Assembly: GCF_004322855.1 (NCBI RefSeq)
Contig: NZ_CP036402.1
Coordinates: forward strand, 1,550,001-1,614,000
Source of the DNA: Egibacter rhizosphaerae
GTDB lineage: Bacteria; Actinomycetota; Nitriliruptoria; Euzebyales; Egibacteraceae
Length of the DNA stretch: 64,000 bases
Direction of reading: 5' to 3'
The stretch's first letter is position 1. Each line of letters begins with the position of its first letter. Made by a program: the position numbers and the translations under genes. Positions 9,021 to 17,475 of this stretch are shown here, one piece after another. The notes under the pieces are model-generated. The model made no database searches. It saw nothing but the letters and a program-made list of their open reading frames with translations, and had not been told where the DNA came from.

Positions 9021-10465
9021 TGGGTTTCAACCTCGACGATTTGACGCCTGCGCCTCGCGGCGAGGTGCAGATCCAGCCGGACGCGGCGCGTGAGGCGCGC
9101 GAGCGCGCGTCGGGCACGCGCAGCATCCGCGACGTGGCGCGCCACGGCCGCTACCTCGTCGACCCGGACGGGCGCGAGTGGCTGGCCTACGACGGCGAAC
9201 TGCATCGCGTGTCAGGGCCTGGTTTGCGCGCTGGACTGCAGACGCTGTTCGGGGGCCGCCCCGAGGAGGTCGGCTGGCGCGCGCTCGACGAGCGCGGGCG
9301 CATCACTGACGAGCACGCGATCGACTTCTTCGGCGGGCCGCGCGGCATCGAGGAGCAGATCCGCGAGGGCTTCGTCGACGATCCGCCGCGCGGACGGTTC
9401 GTCGTCACCGACGCGGGCGAGCACTACTTCGTCGCGAACCGGCGCGTCCACCGAGCTGGTGGCGCGGGCATCCAGTCGGGGTTGATGTCGCTGTACGGCG
9501 AACCCGAGCGGGTGTCCGAAAGCGACCTCGACGCGATGGGCGAGCGGCACGACACGCGCGCGCTCGACGTGTTCGGCGGCCCGATGGGCATCGAACGCAC
9601 CATCCACGGCGACTTCGTGCAAGAGTCGCTGGTCGGCGACGACGAGCCCCGAGATCGCGACGCGCTCAACCGCATCCGCGACGACCTGTCTGAGTGGGGC
9701 CTCGGGTCGTTGGCCGACTGGGTGTGGGAGCAGATCCAGGCGGGCCGCAGCGAGACCGAGATCATGCGCGACCTCCGCGACCGCCCCGAGTACCAGCAGC
9801 GGTTCCCCTCGATCTCCGAACGCCGCGAACAGGGATTGACGCCCGTCTCGGAGCAGGAGGTCATCCAGTACGAGGAGGACGTGCGCCGCATCATGCGCCA
9901 GTCGGGCATGCCGGAGGGCTTCTACGACTCGCCGCAGCAGATCCAAGAGCTACTGGTCGACGACCTCTCCCCCCGCGAGGTCGAGCAGCGCGTACAGGAA
10001 GGGTTCGTGCGCGTCGACCAGCAGCCCGAGGAGGTACTTGACGCGTTCGGGGAGCTGTTCGGCGCGAACAACCGTCAGGCGCTCGCGAGCTTCATTTTGG
10101 ACCCCGACCGGTCGTTGCCGCAGCTAGAGCGAGCGGTCGACATGGCGGGGGTGCGCGGCGCAGGGTCGATCGGCGGGTTCCAGGTGTCCGAGGACCGCGC
10201 CGAGCGGATCGCCGGTATGGGCTTCGGGTTCGAGGAGGCGCAGCCGCGCTTTCAGGAGGCCGGGCAGCTCCGCCCGCTCGCAGACGATCTGCCGTGGGAA
10301 CGCGGCGAGTTCACCGAGGGACAGTTGGTCGACGCGGCGTTCGAGGTCGACGTCGACGCGACCGAGCGGATGCGCCGCCGCCAGGAGTTGCGCCAGTCGC
10401 CGTTCGAGGGCGCGGGCGGCGCGCTGCTCGGCCAGGAGGGGTTGGGTGTTGGCCCTGCCGACTAG
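9020..10465 (+). CDS. Phage structural protein with internal tandem duplication (481 aa)
   Basis: ATG 9020 overlaps the previous stop. Residues about 43-120 and 122-198 are two copies of the same unit of roughly 77 residues. Both run from a G-R-(Y/F)-(L/V)-V motif through a GGPxGIE motif to a (D/E)GFVDDP or GDFVQES ending. The C-terminal half contains MPEGFYDSPQQIQELLVDDL, a motif type common in minor virion proteins of actinobacterial phages. No enzymatic motif is seen. It ends the first structural operon before a 64-bp gap holding a putative promoter. Confidence 0.78.
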   Translation: MGFNLDDLTPAPRGEVQIQPDAAREARERASGTRSIRDVARHGRYLVDPDGREWLAYDGELHRVSGPGLRAGLQTLFGGRPEEVGWRALDERGRITDEHAIDFFGGPRGIEEQIREGFVDDPPRGRFVVTDAGEHYFVANRRVHRAGGAGIQSGLMSLYGEPERVSESDLDAMGERHDTRALDVFGGPMGIERTIHGDFVQESLVGDDEPRDRDALNRIRDDLSEWGLGSLADWVWEQIQAGRSETEIMRDLRDRPEYQQRFPSISERREQGLTPVSEQEVIQYEEDVRRIMRQSGMPEGFYDSPQQIQELLVDDLSPREVEQRVQEGFVRVDQQPEEVLDAFGELFGANNRQALASFILDPDRSLPQLERAVDMAGVRGAGSIGGFQVSEDRAERIAGMGFGFEEAQPRFQEAGQLRPLADDLPWERGEFTEGQLVDAAFEVDVDATERMRRRQELRQSPFEGAGGALLGQEGLGVGPAD

Positions 10466-10469
10466 CACG

Positions 10470-10503
10470 GGTCTACCCTGTGGAAGACATAACCGCGCCC
10501 TGT
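10470..10503 (+). promoter_or_regulatory. Putative repressor-controlled promoter inside the late operon
   Basis: Two CCCTGT hexamers (10476-10481 and 10498-10503) bracket a CATAAC -10-like hexamer (10488-10493). The layout CCCTGT-6-hexamer-4-CCCTGT nearly copies the early promoters at 33.48 and 28.0 kb (CCCTGT-5-TACGGT-4-CCTGT). The -35 position (TAGCAC) is poor. It sits in the 64-bp gap before the 10,530 gene, so it could start an independently controlled transcript. Confidence 0.45.
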
Positions 10504-10529
10504 GGGGCGCCGACTGGTAGGGGTTGGCG

Positions 10530-10973
10530 ATGGCCGATGCGATGCACTGGTTCGGACGCGGCGTCGAAGCGGTCGTCCGACAAGACGTCGACCTGCTGAA
10601 CGACACGATCCGCGTTGCGCTGCTCACCGACGACTACACGCCGGACCAGGCCAACCACCAGTTTTGGGGCGACGTCAACGCCGACGAGGTGTCCGGCGCC
10701 GGCTACTCGTCGGGCGGTGAGGCGTTGACTGGCCGGTCGCTGTCCTATGGGGCCGCGAATCTGCGCACCGTGTTCCACGCGGACAATGTGGCGTGGCCTG
10801 ACTCGTCGGTGGCGGCGCGCTGGGCGGTCGCGTACAAGGACACCGGGGCCGCGTCGACGTCGCTGCTGTTGGGCTATGTCGACTTCGGCGGGGAGCGTGA
10901 GACCGACGGCACTGAGTTGCTGATCGACTGGGATGACGCGGGGATTCTGCGTAGCGCGGCGGAGGCTGCCTGA
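10530..10973 (+). CDS. Conserved phage virion protein, probable surface or tail component (147 aa)
   Basis: ATG 10530 is preceded by GGTAGGGG. The protein matches a widespread phage family recognised by DTIRVALLTDDYTPD near the N-terminus, then EVSGxGY, WPDSSVAARWAVAYKDTG and GYVDFGGE. These look like beta-strand-rich virion proteins, often unannotated. It is coupled by TGATG to the tailspike gene and is the first gene after the putative promoter at 10.48 kb. Exact virion location is unknown. Confidence 0.7.
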   Translation: MADAMHWFGRGVEAVVRQDVDLLNDTIRVALLTDDYTPDQANHQFWGDVNADEVSGAGYSSGGEALTGRSLSYGAANLRTVFHADNVAWPDSSVAARWAVAYKDTGAASTSLLLGYVDFGGERETDGTELLIDWDDAGILRSAAEAA

Positions 10974-12871
10974 TGGGCAGGGTGCGCGCGAACTTCGTTG
11001 ACGGCGAGGTCGACGACGACCCGCTCGGGTCGGGCGCGTCGACGCTGAACTCGCCGGGCCTTGAGGATCTACCGGTGGTCGATGGCGGGGACCCGGACGA
11101 GTTCGCGGTGCTCGTGCTCGATCCGATGGGCGGCGATCCCGAGGTCGTGCATGTGACCGATCACGCGGCGGATTCGTCGTCGGCGACGATTTCGCGCGGC
11201 GAGGAGGGCACGTCGGCGCAGGAGTGGCCGCAGGGCACGTTGTGGCGGCACGGGTTGACGGCGGCCGAGCTGGACGAACTGTTGACCGAGGCGTCCGCTG
11301 GCGCGACCTACCAGCTGCAGCGCATGGTCGACGTCACCCACCCTGACTACGGAGCTGAGGGCGACGGGTCGACCGACGACACCGAGGCGATCCAGTCAGC
11401 GATCGACGCGGCCGATGGGCGGCCGGTGTGGTTCCCGCCGGGGACCTACCGGGTCACTGACACGGTCACGCTGCCGTCGAACACGACGCTCGATCTCGCG
11501 CCCGACGCGGTCATCGACGGGACCGAGGCGCCCAAGACCGGAATGCTCGGCGACGGGCTACTGCAGTCCGAAGGCGACCTGACCGACACCACCGACATCA
11601 CCGCAGCCGTCGAGCCAGGCGATCTCACCGTGGATCTGGCCGATGCTTCGCCGTTCAGCTTCGGCGACTTCATCTTCCTGCAATGCGACATTATGTGGCG
11701 CACCAACATGCCCATGCAGGGCGAAACCCACACAGTAGTCTCGGTGGACGGCAACACCGTGCAGCTACGGGAGCATGTGTGGGGCCGCTACCCGACCGAC
11801 GAGAACCCCAAGGCGTCGAAGCTCGACCCGATCACGAACGTGAGCGTCCGAGGTGCCGGGAAGATCATCGGCGATCCCGATCCGGGCGAGACCCAGGAGG
11901 ATGCGCAGTCGGCGGTGGTGTTCAAGAACTCCGCCAACGTCATGGTCGAGGACGTTACCTTCGAGGGGTGGACGGGTCGGGCCATTTGCGCCGACCGAAC
12001 GATGCACTTGCGCGTGGCGGGGGTCCACTGGGCACAGATGCGCGGTATCGACAACACCGGTGGCGCTGGGGTTGCATTTCAGAACGGCGCTCAATGGGGC
12101 AGCGTTGCGGGATGCACGGGCGATGATGTTCGCCACCTGGTCGATAACGGTGGAGACTCGTCCGATTATGGATGGAGCCGGTTCGTCACCGTGACTGGGT
12201 GCACCGTTTATGGCGGCCGGGCGGCGGGGCTGTCGATGCATGGCGCTGGCGAGTTCTTCGTGTATGAGGGAAACACGATCAGCGTCAGTGACGAGTCCGG
12301 TCACGGTATCTTTATTCGTGGGATCAATGTGACCCTCGACGGTAATATCGTTTATGGGGGTGCTGGTTATGGGCTCTTGTGTGAGCCCGATAACGGCGAG
12401 AAGGCCTCGTACACCATCGCCAATAATGATATCTATCCCGCCGATGGCGGCGAGGGCATCATGATCCGATGCTCGCAGGACATCGGGGACGCTGAGGAGC
12501 CCCTCACGAATGTCGTCGTCACGGGCAACACGGTGCGGTCTCAGGCCTTCCGGGTCTTGACCCTCCAGTCGCGCCACGGGCGTGCGATCAGACGTGGCGC
12601 GATCTCGGGGAACATTGTTGAATCGCCCCCCGATACGGAGATCTGGACGGGCATTTTTCTCATAGCCGACGAGCCTAGCGAGGGCGATCTCGTCGAGCAC
12701 ATCGCGATCACCGGCAACAGCGTCACTGTGCCCGACGGTCGAGGCATTCGTTCCGACAACGTGCAGGACTGCTGGGTGGACGGGAACCTCATCGTCGCTC
12801 GGGACGGCGAACACTTGCATGGCGATTGGGGTTCCGCTGATATCGGCGACAACCGCGAGATCGACGGCTAG
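10973..12871 (+). CDS. Tailspike with pectate-lyase-type beta-helix (632 aa)
   Basis: Residues 1-115 look like a head-binding or adaptor region. From about residue 120 the motif GAEGDGSTDDTEAIQSAID is the classic opening of the pectate_lyase_3/tailspike right-handed beta-helix. Repeated short strands with Asn/Gly turns (VTGNTV, ITGNSV, LDGNIV) follow to the end. Such proteins bind and often cleave host surface polysaccharide. The region about 12,050-12,750 is visibly richer in A/T than its neighbours, as expected for a receptor-binding module acquired by recombination. I cannot identify catalytic residues or the substrate. Confidence 0.85.
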   Translation: MGRVRANFVDGEVDDDPLGSGASTLNSPGLEDLPVVDGGDPDEFAVLVLDPMGGDPEVVHVTDHAADSSSATISRGEEGTSAQEWPQGTLWRHGLTAAELDELLTEASAGATYQLQRMVDVTHPDYGAEGDGSTDDTEAIQSAIDAADGRPVWFPPGTYRVTDTVTLPSNTTLDLAPDAVIDGTEAPKTGMLGDGLLQSEGDLTDTTDITAAVEPGDLTVDLADASPFSFGDFIFLQCDIMWRTNMPMQGETHTVVSVDGNTVQLREHVWGRYPTDENPKASKLDPITNVSVRGAGKIIGDPDPGETQEDAQSAVVFKNSANVMVEDVTFEGWTGRAICADRTMHLRVAGVHWAQMRGIDNTGGAGVAFQNGAQWGSVAGCTGDDVRHLVDNGGDSSDYGWSRFVTVTGCTVYGGRAAGLSMHGAGEFFVYEGNTISVSDESGHGIFIRGINVTLDGNIVYGGAGYGLLCEPDNGEKASYTIANNDIYPADGGEGIMIRCSQDIGDAEEPLTNVVVTGNTVRSQAFRVLTLQSRHGRAIRRGAISGNIVESPPDTEIWTGIFLIADEPSEGDLVEHIAITGNSVTVPDGRGIRSDNVQDCWVDGNLIVARDGEHLHGDWGSADIGDNREIDG

Positions 12872-12896
12872 CCAACGAGTCGCCTAGCCTGCAACC

Positions 12897-13931
12897 ATGA
12901 CAGACGACCATCTCGCAACGCTGCAGCAGCTCGCCGCCGACAAGATCGACAGCGACCACGCGTCCGCTCGCGACCTCGCCGACGCGTGCCGCCGCGTGAT
13001 CCGGAACGCCCCCGATGCCGACACCAAGCTGCGCGCCATCAGCCACATCCTCGAAGCGCTAGAGCCCGGCCAGCTGCCCGAGGACATCCTCCGTCACGCG
13101 CTCAGTCTCCGCGCCGACCTCGCTCCAGTCGCCTCGTTCCAGAGGCTGTTGCCACTGCGGCGCCGTCGCCACCACCTCGGCCCGTTCAAGCTCGAAGGGG
13201 CACTTGAGCGGAAAGCAGTGTCGGCAAGGTTCGCTGACCTCTGCGGCATCCGAACCCCACAAGCCTCGTCGGAGACACTCACTCTCGACCAGCTGGACCC
13301 GCGCCCCGGTGTTGCGTTCAAGCCGACGAACTCGACCGGTGCGCGCGGTGTGATGCTCTGCTTCGACGAGCACCGCGTGTTCCGCCCCAAGGAGCAGACC
13401 TGGACCGAGTGGGGCGAGTCGGTGGCAATGAGCCGCCAGATGCTCGCCGAGGGCCGGATCAAGACCGACGAGTGGGCCCGGGAGGAGCTAGTCGAGGACG
13501 TCGCCGAGGAGGGGCCCGCCCGCGACGTGAAGTTCTACTGCTTCTACGGTCGCGTCGGGCTGGCACTAGAGATCGTGCGGGACCCTGAGACGCGCCACTG
13601 CTGGTGGTCACGCGACGGAGAGCGGATCGCGACCGGCAAGTACGAGGACAGCGCGTTCGAGGGCGTCGGGGTGAGTGACGCGGACTTTGAGATGGTCGAG
13701 CGGTTCAGCGCGGAGATCCCCGCGCCGTTCATGCGCATCGACTTCCTGCACGGCCGAAACGGACTCGTGTTCGGCGAGATGGGCGCGAAGCCTGCTCGGT
13801 ATGACCGCTTCGACGATGAGACGGACCGATGGCTTGGAGACCTCTGGCTCGAAGCCGAGGGACGCCTACTCAACGACGCGCTGGCGGGCCAGCGATTCGA
13901 GGCGCTGGAGGCCGCGCAGGCCATCCACTAG
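12897..13931 (+). CDS. TupA-like ATP-grasp enzyme carried by the phage (344 aa)
   Basis: Residues 1-105 are a helical N-terminal region. The rest is an ATP-grasp fold of the TupA type. Signs are FKPTNSTGARGVML (nucleotide loop region), then RDVKFYCFYGRVGLALEIV, then MRIDFLHGRNGLVFGEMGAK with its metal-binding acidic residues. TupA-like proteins are linked to teichuronopeptide and exopolysaccharide synthesis, where they are thought to attach amino acids to glycans. Directly after the tailspike gene it could modify the host surface polymer to block re-infection, or modify a virion protein. Family call fairly sure; role inferred. Confidence 0.72.
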   Translation: MTDDHLATLQQLAADKIDSDHASARDLADACRRVIRNAPDADTKLRAISHILEALEPGQLPEDILRHALSLRADLAPVASFQRLLPLRRRRHHLGPFKLEGALERKAVSARFADLCGIRTPQASSETLTLDQLDPRPGVAFKPTNSTGARGVMLCFDEHRVFRPKEQTWTEWGESVAMSRQMLAEGRIKTDEWAREELVEDVAEEGPARDVKFYCFYGRVGLALEIVRDPETRHCWWSRDGERIATGKYEDSAFEGVGVSDADFEMVERFSAEIPAPFMRIDFLHGRNGLVFGEMGAKPARYDRFDDETDRWLGDLWLEAEGRLLNDALAGQRFEALEAAQAIH

Positions 13932-13979
13932 GGCCCGCTATCCGACGGATCGCCTCGCCGCGCTAGTACCATCCTCGCG

Positions 13980-14375
13980 ATGACTTACGGCACCCTCACC
14001 CACGGGCGCACCACGTACGCGCGATCCCAAGCACGTGATCGCACGATCACGCCGATCCCCGCCGACTCGACGTGGACCGCCGTCGCCCCCAACGTCGTCT
14101 CCGACATTCGCATCCGCCCCGCACCCGGCGACGCGACCTACACGAGTGCCACGCCCACGATCGGGCTCGGCCAGCTCGTCGAGCCGCAGCCCGCCGACTC
14201 GACCTGGACCGCCTTGGCCCCGACGCTGCGCATCGTCGACCGCGTGCATCCCGCGCCCGGCGACGCCGTCTACCAAGCGGTCGCTCCGAACCTGCGGGTG
14301 ATCACTGGCCGCAACGTCCGCATCACCGGCGAACTCGCCCCGCGGATCTGGTCGGCTACCGTGGAGCGGCACTAA
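13980..14375 (+). CDS. Small phage protein built of four approximately 21-residue repeats (131 aa)
   Basis: Most of the protein is four tandem units of about 21 residues. They alternate between a PADSTWTA(V/L)AP form (units 1 and 3) and a PAPGDAxYxxxxP form (units 2 and 4). Each looks like a short beta-hairpin with a conserved Pro and aromatic. No match to a named family. Placed between tailspike/ATP-grasp and capsid genes, a fibre, spike or decoration role is possible. The ribosome site is weak. Confidence 0.65.
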   Translation: MTYGTLTHGRTTYARSQARDRTITPIPADSTWTAVAPNVVSDIRIRPAPGDATYTSATPTIGLGQLVEPQPADSTWTALAPTLRIVDRVHPAPGDAVYQAVAPNLRVITGRNVRITGELAPRIWSATVERH

Positions 14376-14399
14376 GGGGCCGCCTGGGAGGAGATGGGG

Positions 14400-14741
14400 A
14401 TGCGACGCGAGACCCTGCCGCGCGCGAGCATCGAATACCTGCCCGTGCGCGTCGAAGCCGACCCCGACGACCTCGGCAACGACGACCTCACCGACTTCCC
14501 CGTCGAGTTCGCCGTCGCGCGCACAGACGTGCCCAGCGACCAGATCGACGAGTCCGACTGGGAATCTGGCAGTTGGCGCGACCCGATCGAGTCGCACATC
14601 GCGGTCGCGCGGTTGCTGGTCGGACCGGGGTTCGCGCGGCTGCGCCGGTCGCAGGCGGCCGTGTGGGTGCGGGTCGACACGACCGGCGCGGGCGGCGACG
14701 TGGTGCCGGTGCTCGGCCCGTTCGTGATCGACACGGTCTAG
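14400..14741 (+). CDS. Hypothetical phage protein (113 aa)
   Basis: ATG 14400 is chosen because GGGAGGAG (14386-14393) is 6 bases upstream. ATG 14394 abuts that site and is less likely. The protein is acidic in the first half (VEADPDDLGNDDLTDFPVEF) and beta-rich in the second. No family recognised. It is the last gene before a 369-bp non-coding stretch. Confidence 0.6.
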   Translation: MRRETLPRASIEYLPVRVEADPDDLGNDDLTDFPVEFAVARTDVPSDQIDESDWESGSWRDPIESHIAVARLLVGPGFARLRRSQAAVWVRVDTTGAGGDVVPVLGPFVIDTV

Positions 14742-15110
14742 CGCCACAGGGCGAGGTCGTTGCGTCGCGGCGAGCGAACAGGTACACCTTGTGGCGCGAA
14801 GGAGGCTGCCGATCCACTTCGGCCGTCGTCGGGGGGCGCGCGAGCTGACCGCGAGGTTGGCCGCGCCCTTCGGCGGGCGAGAGCTGTAGAGAGGATCGTC
14901 TCCTTGGCCGCGAACCGGCCTTCCCGCTGGGCCGGGGGTAGCCATCAAAGCGGAGTAGCCAGCGAACACGCAGCGAGACCCCCGAATCGGGAGGGTGCTG
15001 GCTAATCGTGCATCTCAGATTCCCCTCGAACGAGGGTTCCCCCCTGGGGCGTGTCCTCCGCGCGCCCTGGCGTATCAGGGACATTCGGAGCGTAGAAAGG
15101 GTGACTGGCG
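14742..15110. other. Non-coding, hairpin-rich region upstream of the capsid module
   Basis: No convincing gene occurs in these 369 bases. Arms AGCCAGC (14957-14963) and GCTGGCT (14997-15003) pair exactly. They enclose a second hairpin (14978-14996) with arms ACCCCC and GGGAGGGT. Just downstream is CCTCGAACGAGG (5-bp arms, two-base loop), and upstream lie short hairpins such as GGCC-N7-GGCC. This may be a leader RNA, a processing site, or an orphan structured RNA. No known RNA family was recognised. The region ends with a good ribosome site (AGAAAGGGTG) for the next gene. Confidence 0.45.
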
Positions 15111-15674
15111 ATGGGTGACGAGCAAACCGCGCAGGCGCAGGACGGTGGCGGCGACAACGAGCCGCAGACCGACGAGAACGGCAACATCGTGATCAGCCGC
15201 GAGGCGTTCGACAATCTCCGCAGCGCCGCGAACCGCAGGGAGGACACGCAGCGCGTGAAGCGCGAGAACTTCCTGCTCAAGAAGGGCGTCGACCCGGAGG
15301 GCGAGACGGGCCAGATGCTCATGGGCATCGAGGGCGAGATCCCCGATCAGCTCGTCGACCAGCTCGCCGCGCAGGGCCAGCAGGCCACCCAGGTCGAAGG
15401 CAGCGAGGGGTCGGGTGGCGAGGAGTCGCAGAGTGAGGGGCCCGAGTTGAGCGACAGCGAGCGCCAGTCGACCGAGATCCGCCAGGGCGTCGCCAGCGGC
15501 ACCTCGCCGGAGGGCGACAACCAGGCCGACCCGTACGAGCAGATCATCGGGCAGGCCAACGAGCAGATCACGCAGGGCGCCACGCGCGAGGACGCGGTCG
15601 GCAACGCGATCGGCGCGGTGATCGCCAGCGACGATCCGCGCACGATCGCGCAGACCAGCGAACCGGTGGAGTAG
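15111..15674 (+). CDS. Probable capsid scaffolding protein (187 aa)
   Basis: An acidic, Gln/Glu/Ser-rich protein with a helical segment at residues 25-60 (EAFDNLRSAANRREDTQRVK) and disordered flanks. Composition, size and position two genes before the major capsid gene are typical of phage scaffold proteins. No protease motif was seen. Function rests on context, not on a sequence match. Confidence 0.6.
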   Translation: MGDEQTAQAQDGGGDNEPQTDENGNIVISREAFDNLRSAANRREDTQRVKRENFLLKKGVDPEGETGQMLMGIEGEIPDQLVDQLAAQGQQATQVEGSEGSGGEESQSEGPELSDSERQSTEIRQGVASGTSPEGDNQADPYEQIIGQANEQITQGATREDAVGNAIGAVIASDDPRTIAQTSEPVE

Positions 15675-15676
15675 CG

Positions 15677-15997
15677 ATGCAGCGACGCCATCACGGTCAG
15701 CACGACTCGTCGTGCTTCGCGTGCAAGGCCGCCACGGTGATGTTGTCGCCGCAGGCGACGCCGACGCGGCGCAACGCGGTGCGTCCGCAGCGCACTCGCT
15801 ACAACCGCTGGGAAGCCGGCGTCGCGCACGAGGACCGCCCCGGCGGGTTCCAGATGCCGATCATCAACTCGAAGGGCCACGAGGTCGGCGTGAAGCAGTA
15901 CGCCGACTATCGCGGCCGGTTCGAGCAGGCCCGCCGCCGCGTCCGCGAGCAGGGCGAGGCGGCTTTGACGTCGAGCAAGGAGCAGGCCGATGCCTGA
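15677..15997 (+). CDS. Small phage protein with CxxC motif, capsid-module neighbour (106 aa)
   Basis: The N-terminus contains HHGQHDSSCFACK, a possible zinc knuckle. The middle (GHEVGVKQYADYRGRFEQAR) is basic and helical. It overlaps the capsid gene start by 8 bases, so translation is probably coupled. It may take part in head assembly; no family name can be given. Confidence 0.65.
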   Translation: MQRRHHGQHDSSCFACKAATVMLSPQATPTRRNAVRPQRTRYNRWEAGVAHEDRPGGFQMPIINSKGHEVGVKQYADYRGRFEQARRRVREQGEAALTSSKEQADA

Positions 15998-17114
15998 CGA
16001 GCGACCGCTGACCGAGTACCAGTTCACCGCGGGCCAGCCGCGCGACTTCGAGCCGCTGATCGCGCTGCTCGACCCGTCCGATGTGGTGTTGCAGGGCCAG
16101 TACGGCGCGGACGGGCGGACGATCCTGTCGTCCCGTCCGGCGAGCCAGAAGAAGGTCGAGTGGCAGGACGAGACGTTGCTGCTGCCGCGCGCGACGCTCA
16201 GCGACGCGATGACCGACGCGCAGGAGACGATGGATCTCGGCTCGAACGACGAGCGGCAGCGGTTCCAGACCGGCGATGTCGTGATGATCGACGACGAAAA
16301 GCTGCGCGTCACCGGCTACAACGACAGCGACGGGGTGCTCGACGTGGCGCGCGGTGTCATGTCGACCACGGCGTCCACGCACGATGCGGGCGACGACGTG
16401 ACCGGGCTCGGCGCGATGCTGCCCGAGGGCAGCGATCCGCAGGAGAACCGGGCGCTCGACCGCACTGACCGGCACAACTTCACGCAGATCTTCGGGCCGA
16501 CGCTGGTGAAGGTGTCGGGCACGAAGATGGTGACGCAGCGTTGGGGTGTCGCGTCGGAGTACAACCATCAGGCCGAGCGGCGCACCCGCGAGCAGTTCGT
16601 CGCTCGCGAGCAGGCGCTGATCTACGGCACCCGCTTCAACGACGAGTCGGCGGAGCGCCGCGCGATGGGCGGCCTCACGTTCTACATCACCGAGAATGTC
16701 GACTCGTCCACCAGCGATCTGGACTACTCGTCGATCCGCGACCAGTTGCAGACCATCTACGAGAAGGGCGGGTCGGCGGATCGGCTGCTCTGCTCGATCG
16801 CGCAGAAGGCCGTGATCGACGACTTCGACAACAACCAGATCCGGTTGCAGCGCGTCGACAACGGTCGCGGCGAGATGGTCGACGTGCTGTTCACCTCCTA
16901 CGGCGACGTGACGGTGGTCAAGAGCCGCGAGGTGAAGGACAAGGACGTGTTCCTGTACAACCGGGATCAGGCGATCCAACGTCCGCTGCGGCCGATGCAG
17001 TTCGTGCCGCGCTCGACGGTCGGTGACTACACCAGCGGCTTCCTGGTGTCGGAGCGGAGCTTGGAGTTCCGCCGCGACCGTCACGCTGCCCGTTTCAACA
17101 GCCTCACCGTGTAA
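15990..17114 (+). CDS. Major capsid protein, DUF5309/SU10 type, HK97 fold (374 aa)
   Basis: The central block NFTQIFGPTLVKVSG, followed by GVASEYNHQAERR and an EQALIYGTRF segment, is characteristic of the DUF5309 capsid family described from podovirus SU10. The C-terminal half has the expected DVLFTSYGDVTVVKSR and VPRSTVGDYTSGFLVSE strands. Length fits the family. It forms the HK97-fold shell of the head. The gene is followed by a very strong hairpin terminator, so capsid transcription probably ends or is attenuated there. Confidence 0.85.
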   Translation: MPDERPLTEYQFTAGQPRDFEPLIALLDPSDVVLQGQYGADGRTILSSRPASQKKVEWQDETLLLPRATLSDAMTDAQETMDLGSNDERQRFQTGDVVMIDDEKLRVTGYNDSDGVLDVARGVMSTTASTHDAGDDVTGLGAMLPEGSDPQENRALDRTDRHNFTQIFGPTLVKVSGTKMVTQRWGVASEYNHQAERRTREQFVAREQALIYGTRFNDESAERRAMGGLTFYITENVDSSTSDLDYSSIRDQLQTIYEKGGSADRLLCSIAQKAVIDDFDNNQIRLQRVDNGRGEMVDVLFTSYGDVTVVKSREVKDKDVFLYNRDQAIQRPLRPMQFVPRSTVGDYTSGFLVSERSLEFRRDRHAARFNSLTV

Positions 17115-17140
17115 CCGCCACGGGGCAGGGCGGTTGTCGG

Positions 17141-17181
17141 GGCGGCTCCCCGCCGAGCGATGAGGCTCGGCGGGGGCCGCC
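17141..17181 (+). terminator. Strong hairpin after the capsid gene
   Basis: Arm 17141-17158 (GGCGGCTCCCCGCCGAGC) pairs with 17165-17181 over 17 base pairs with one bulged T and a six-base loop GATGAG. No T-tract follows, which is common for high-GC actinobacterial terminators. The next gene may therefore rely on read-through. Confidence 0.7.
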
Positions 17182-17211
17182 GTGTGGCGAGCGATGAGGG
17201 GGCGTGAGCTT

Positions 17212-17475
17212 GTGGAAGCGACGTTGGAGCGAGTCGTGACCGACGACGAGCCGACCGCGCGCGAGCTGATCGTTCAGATCAAGGGGCTCCGCGGCGACGT
17301 GACGTCGCTGACCGAGGAGGTCAAGCGCATCAACGGGCAGGTGCGCGACAACCGCACCGACATCGCGCACCTCAAAGCCCGCGAGGGGCAGATCCCGGTA
17401 CGAAACGCGCTGTTGGCGTTGAGCATCATCGTGTCGGCGATCTTGGGTGTGGTCGCGGGAGCGGGGCTGGGATGA
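17212..17475 (+). CDS. Small phage membrane protein, coiled coil then C-terminal transmembrane helix (87 aa)
   Basis: GTG 17212 is preferred because GAGGGGG lies 9 bases upstream; earlier starts (17182, 17194) are possible. Residues 8-60 are heptad-like (LRGDVTSLTEEVKRINGQV). Residues about 66-87 form a single membrane helix (LLALSIIVSAILGVVAGAGL) ending at the C-terminus. It overlaps the next gene by ATGA, which encodes a protein of opposite layout. A holin-like or spanin-like partner function is possible. Confidence 0.65.
   Translation: MEATLERVVTDDEPTARELIVQIKGLRGDVTSLTEEVKRINGQVRDNRTDIAHLKAREGQIPVRNALLALSIIVSAILGVVAGAGLG

Noticed and set aside
14743-14751. ACAGGGC half-site as another repressor operator
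   Set aside because: Only one half-site is present, and the promoter-like pattern would point antisense into the upstream gene; treated as chance.
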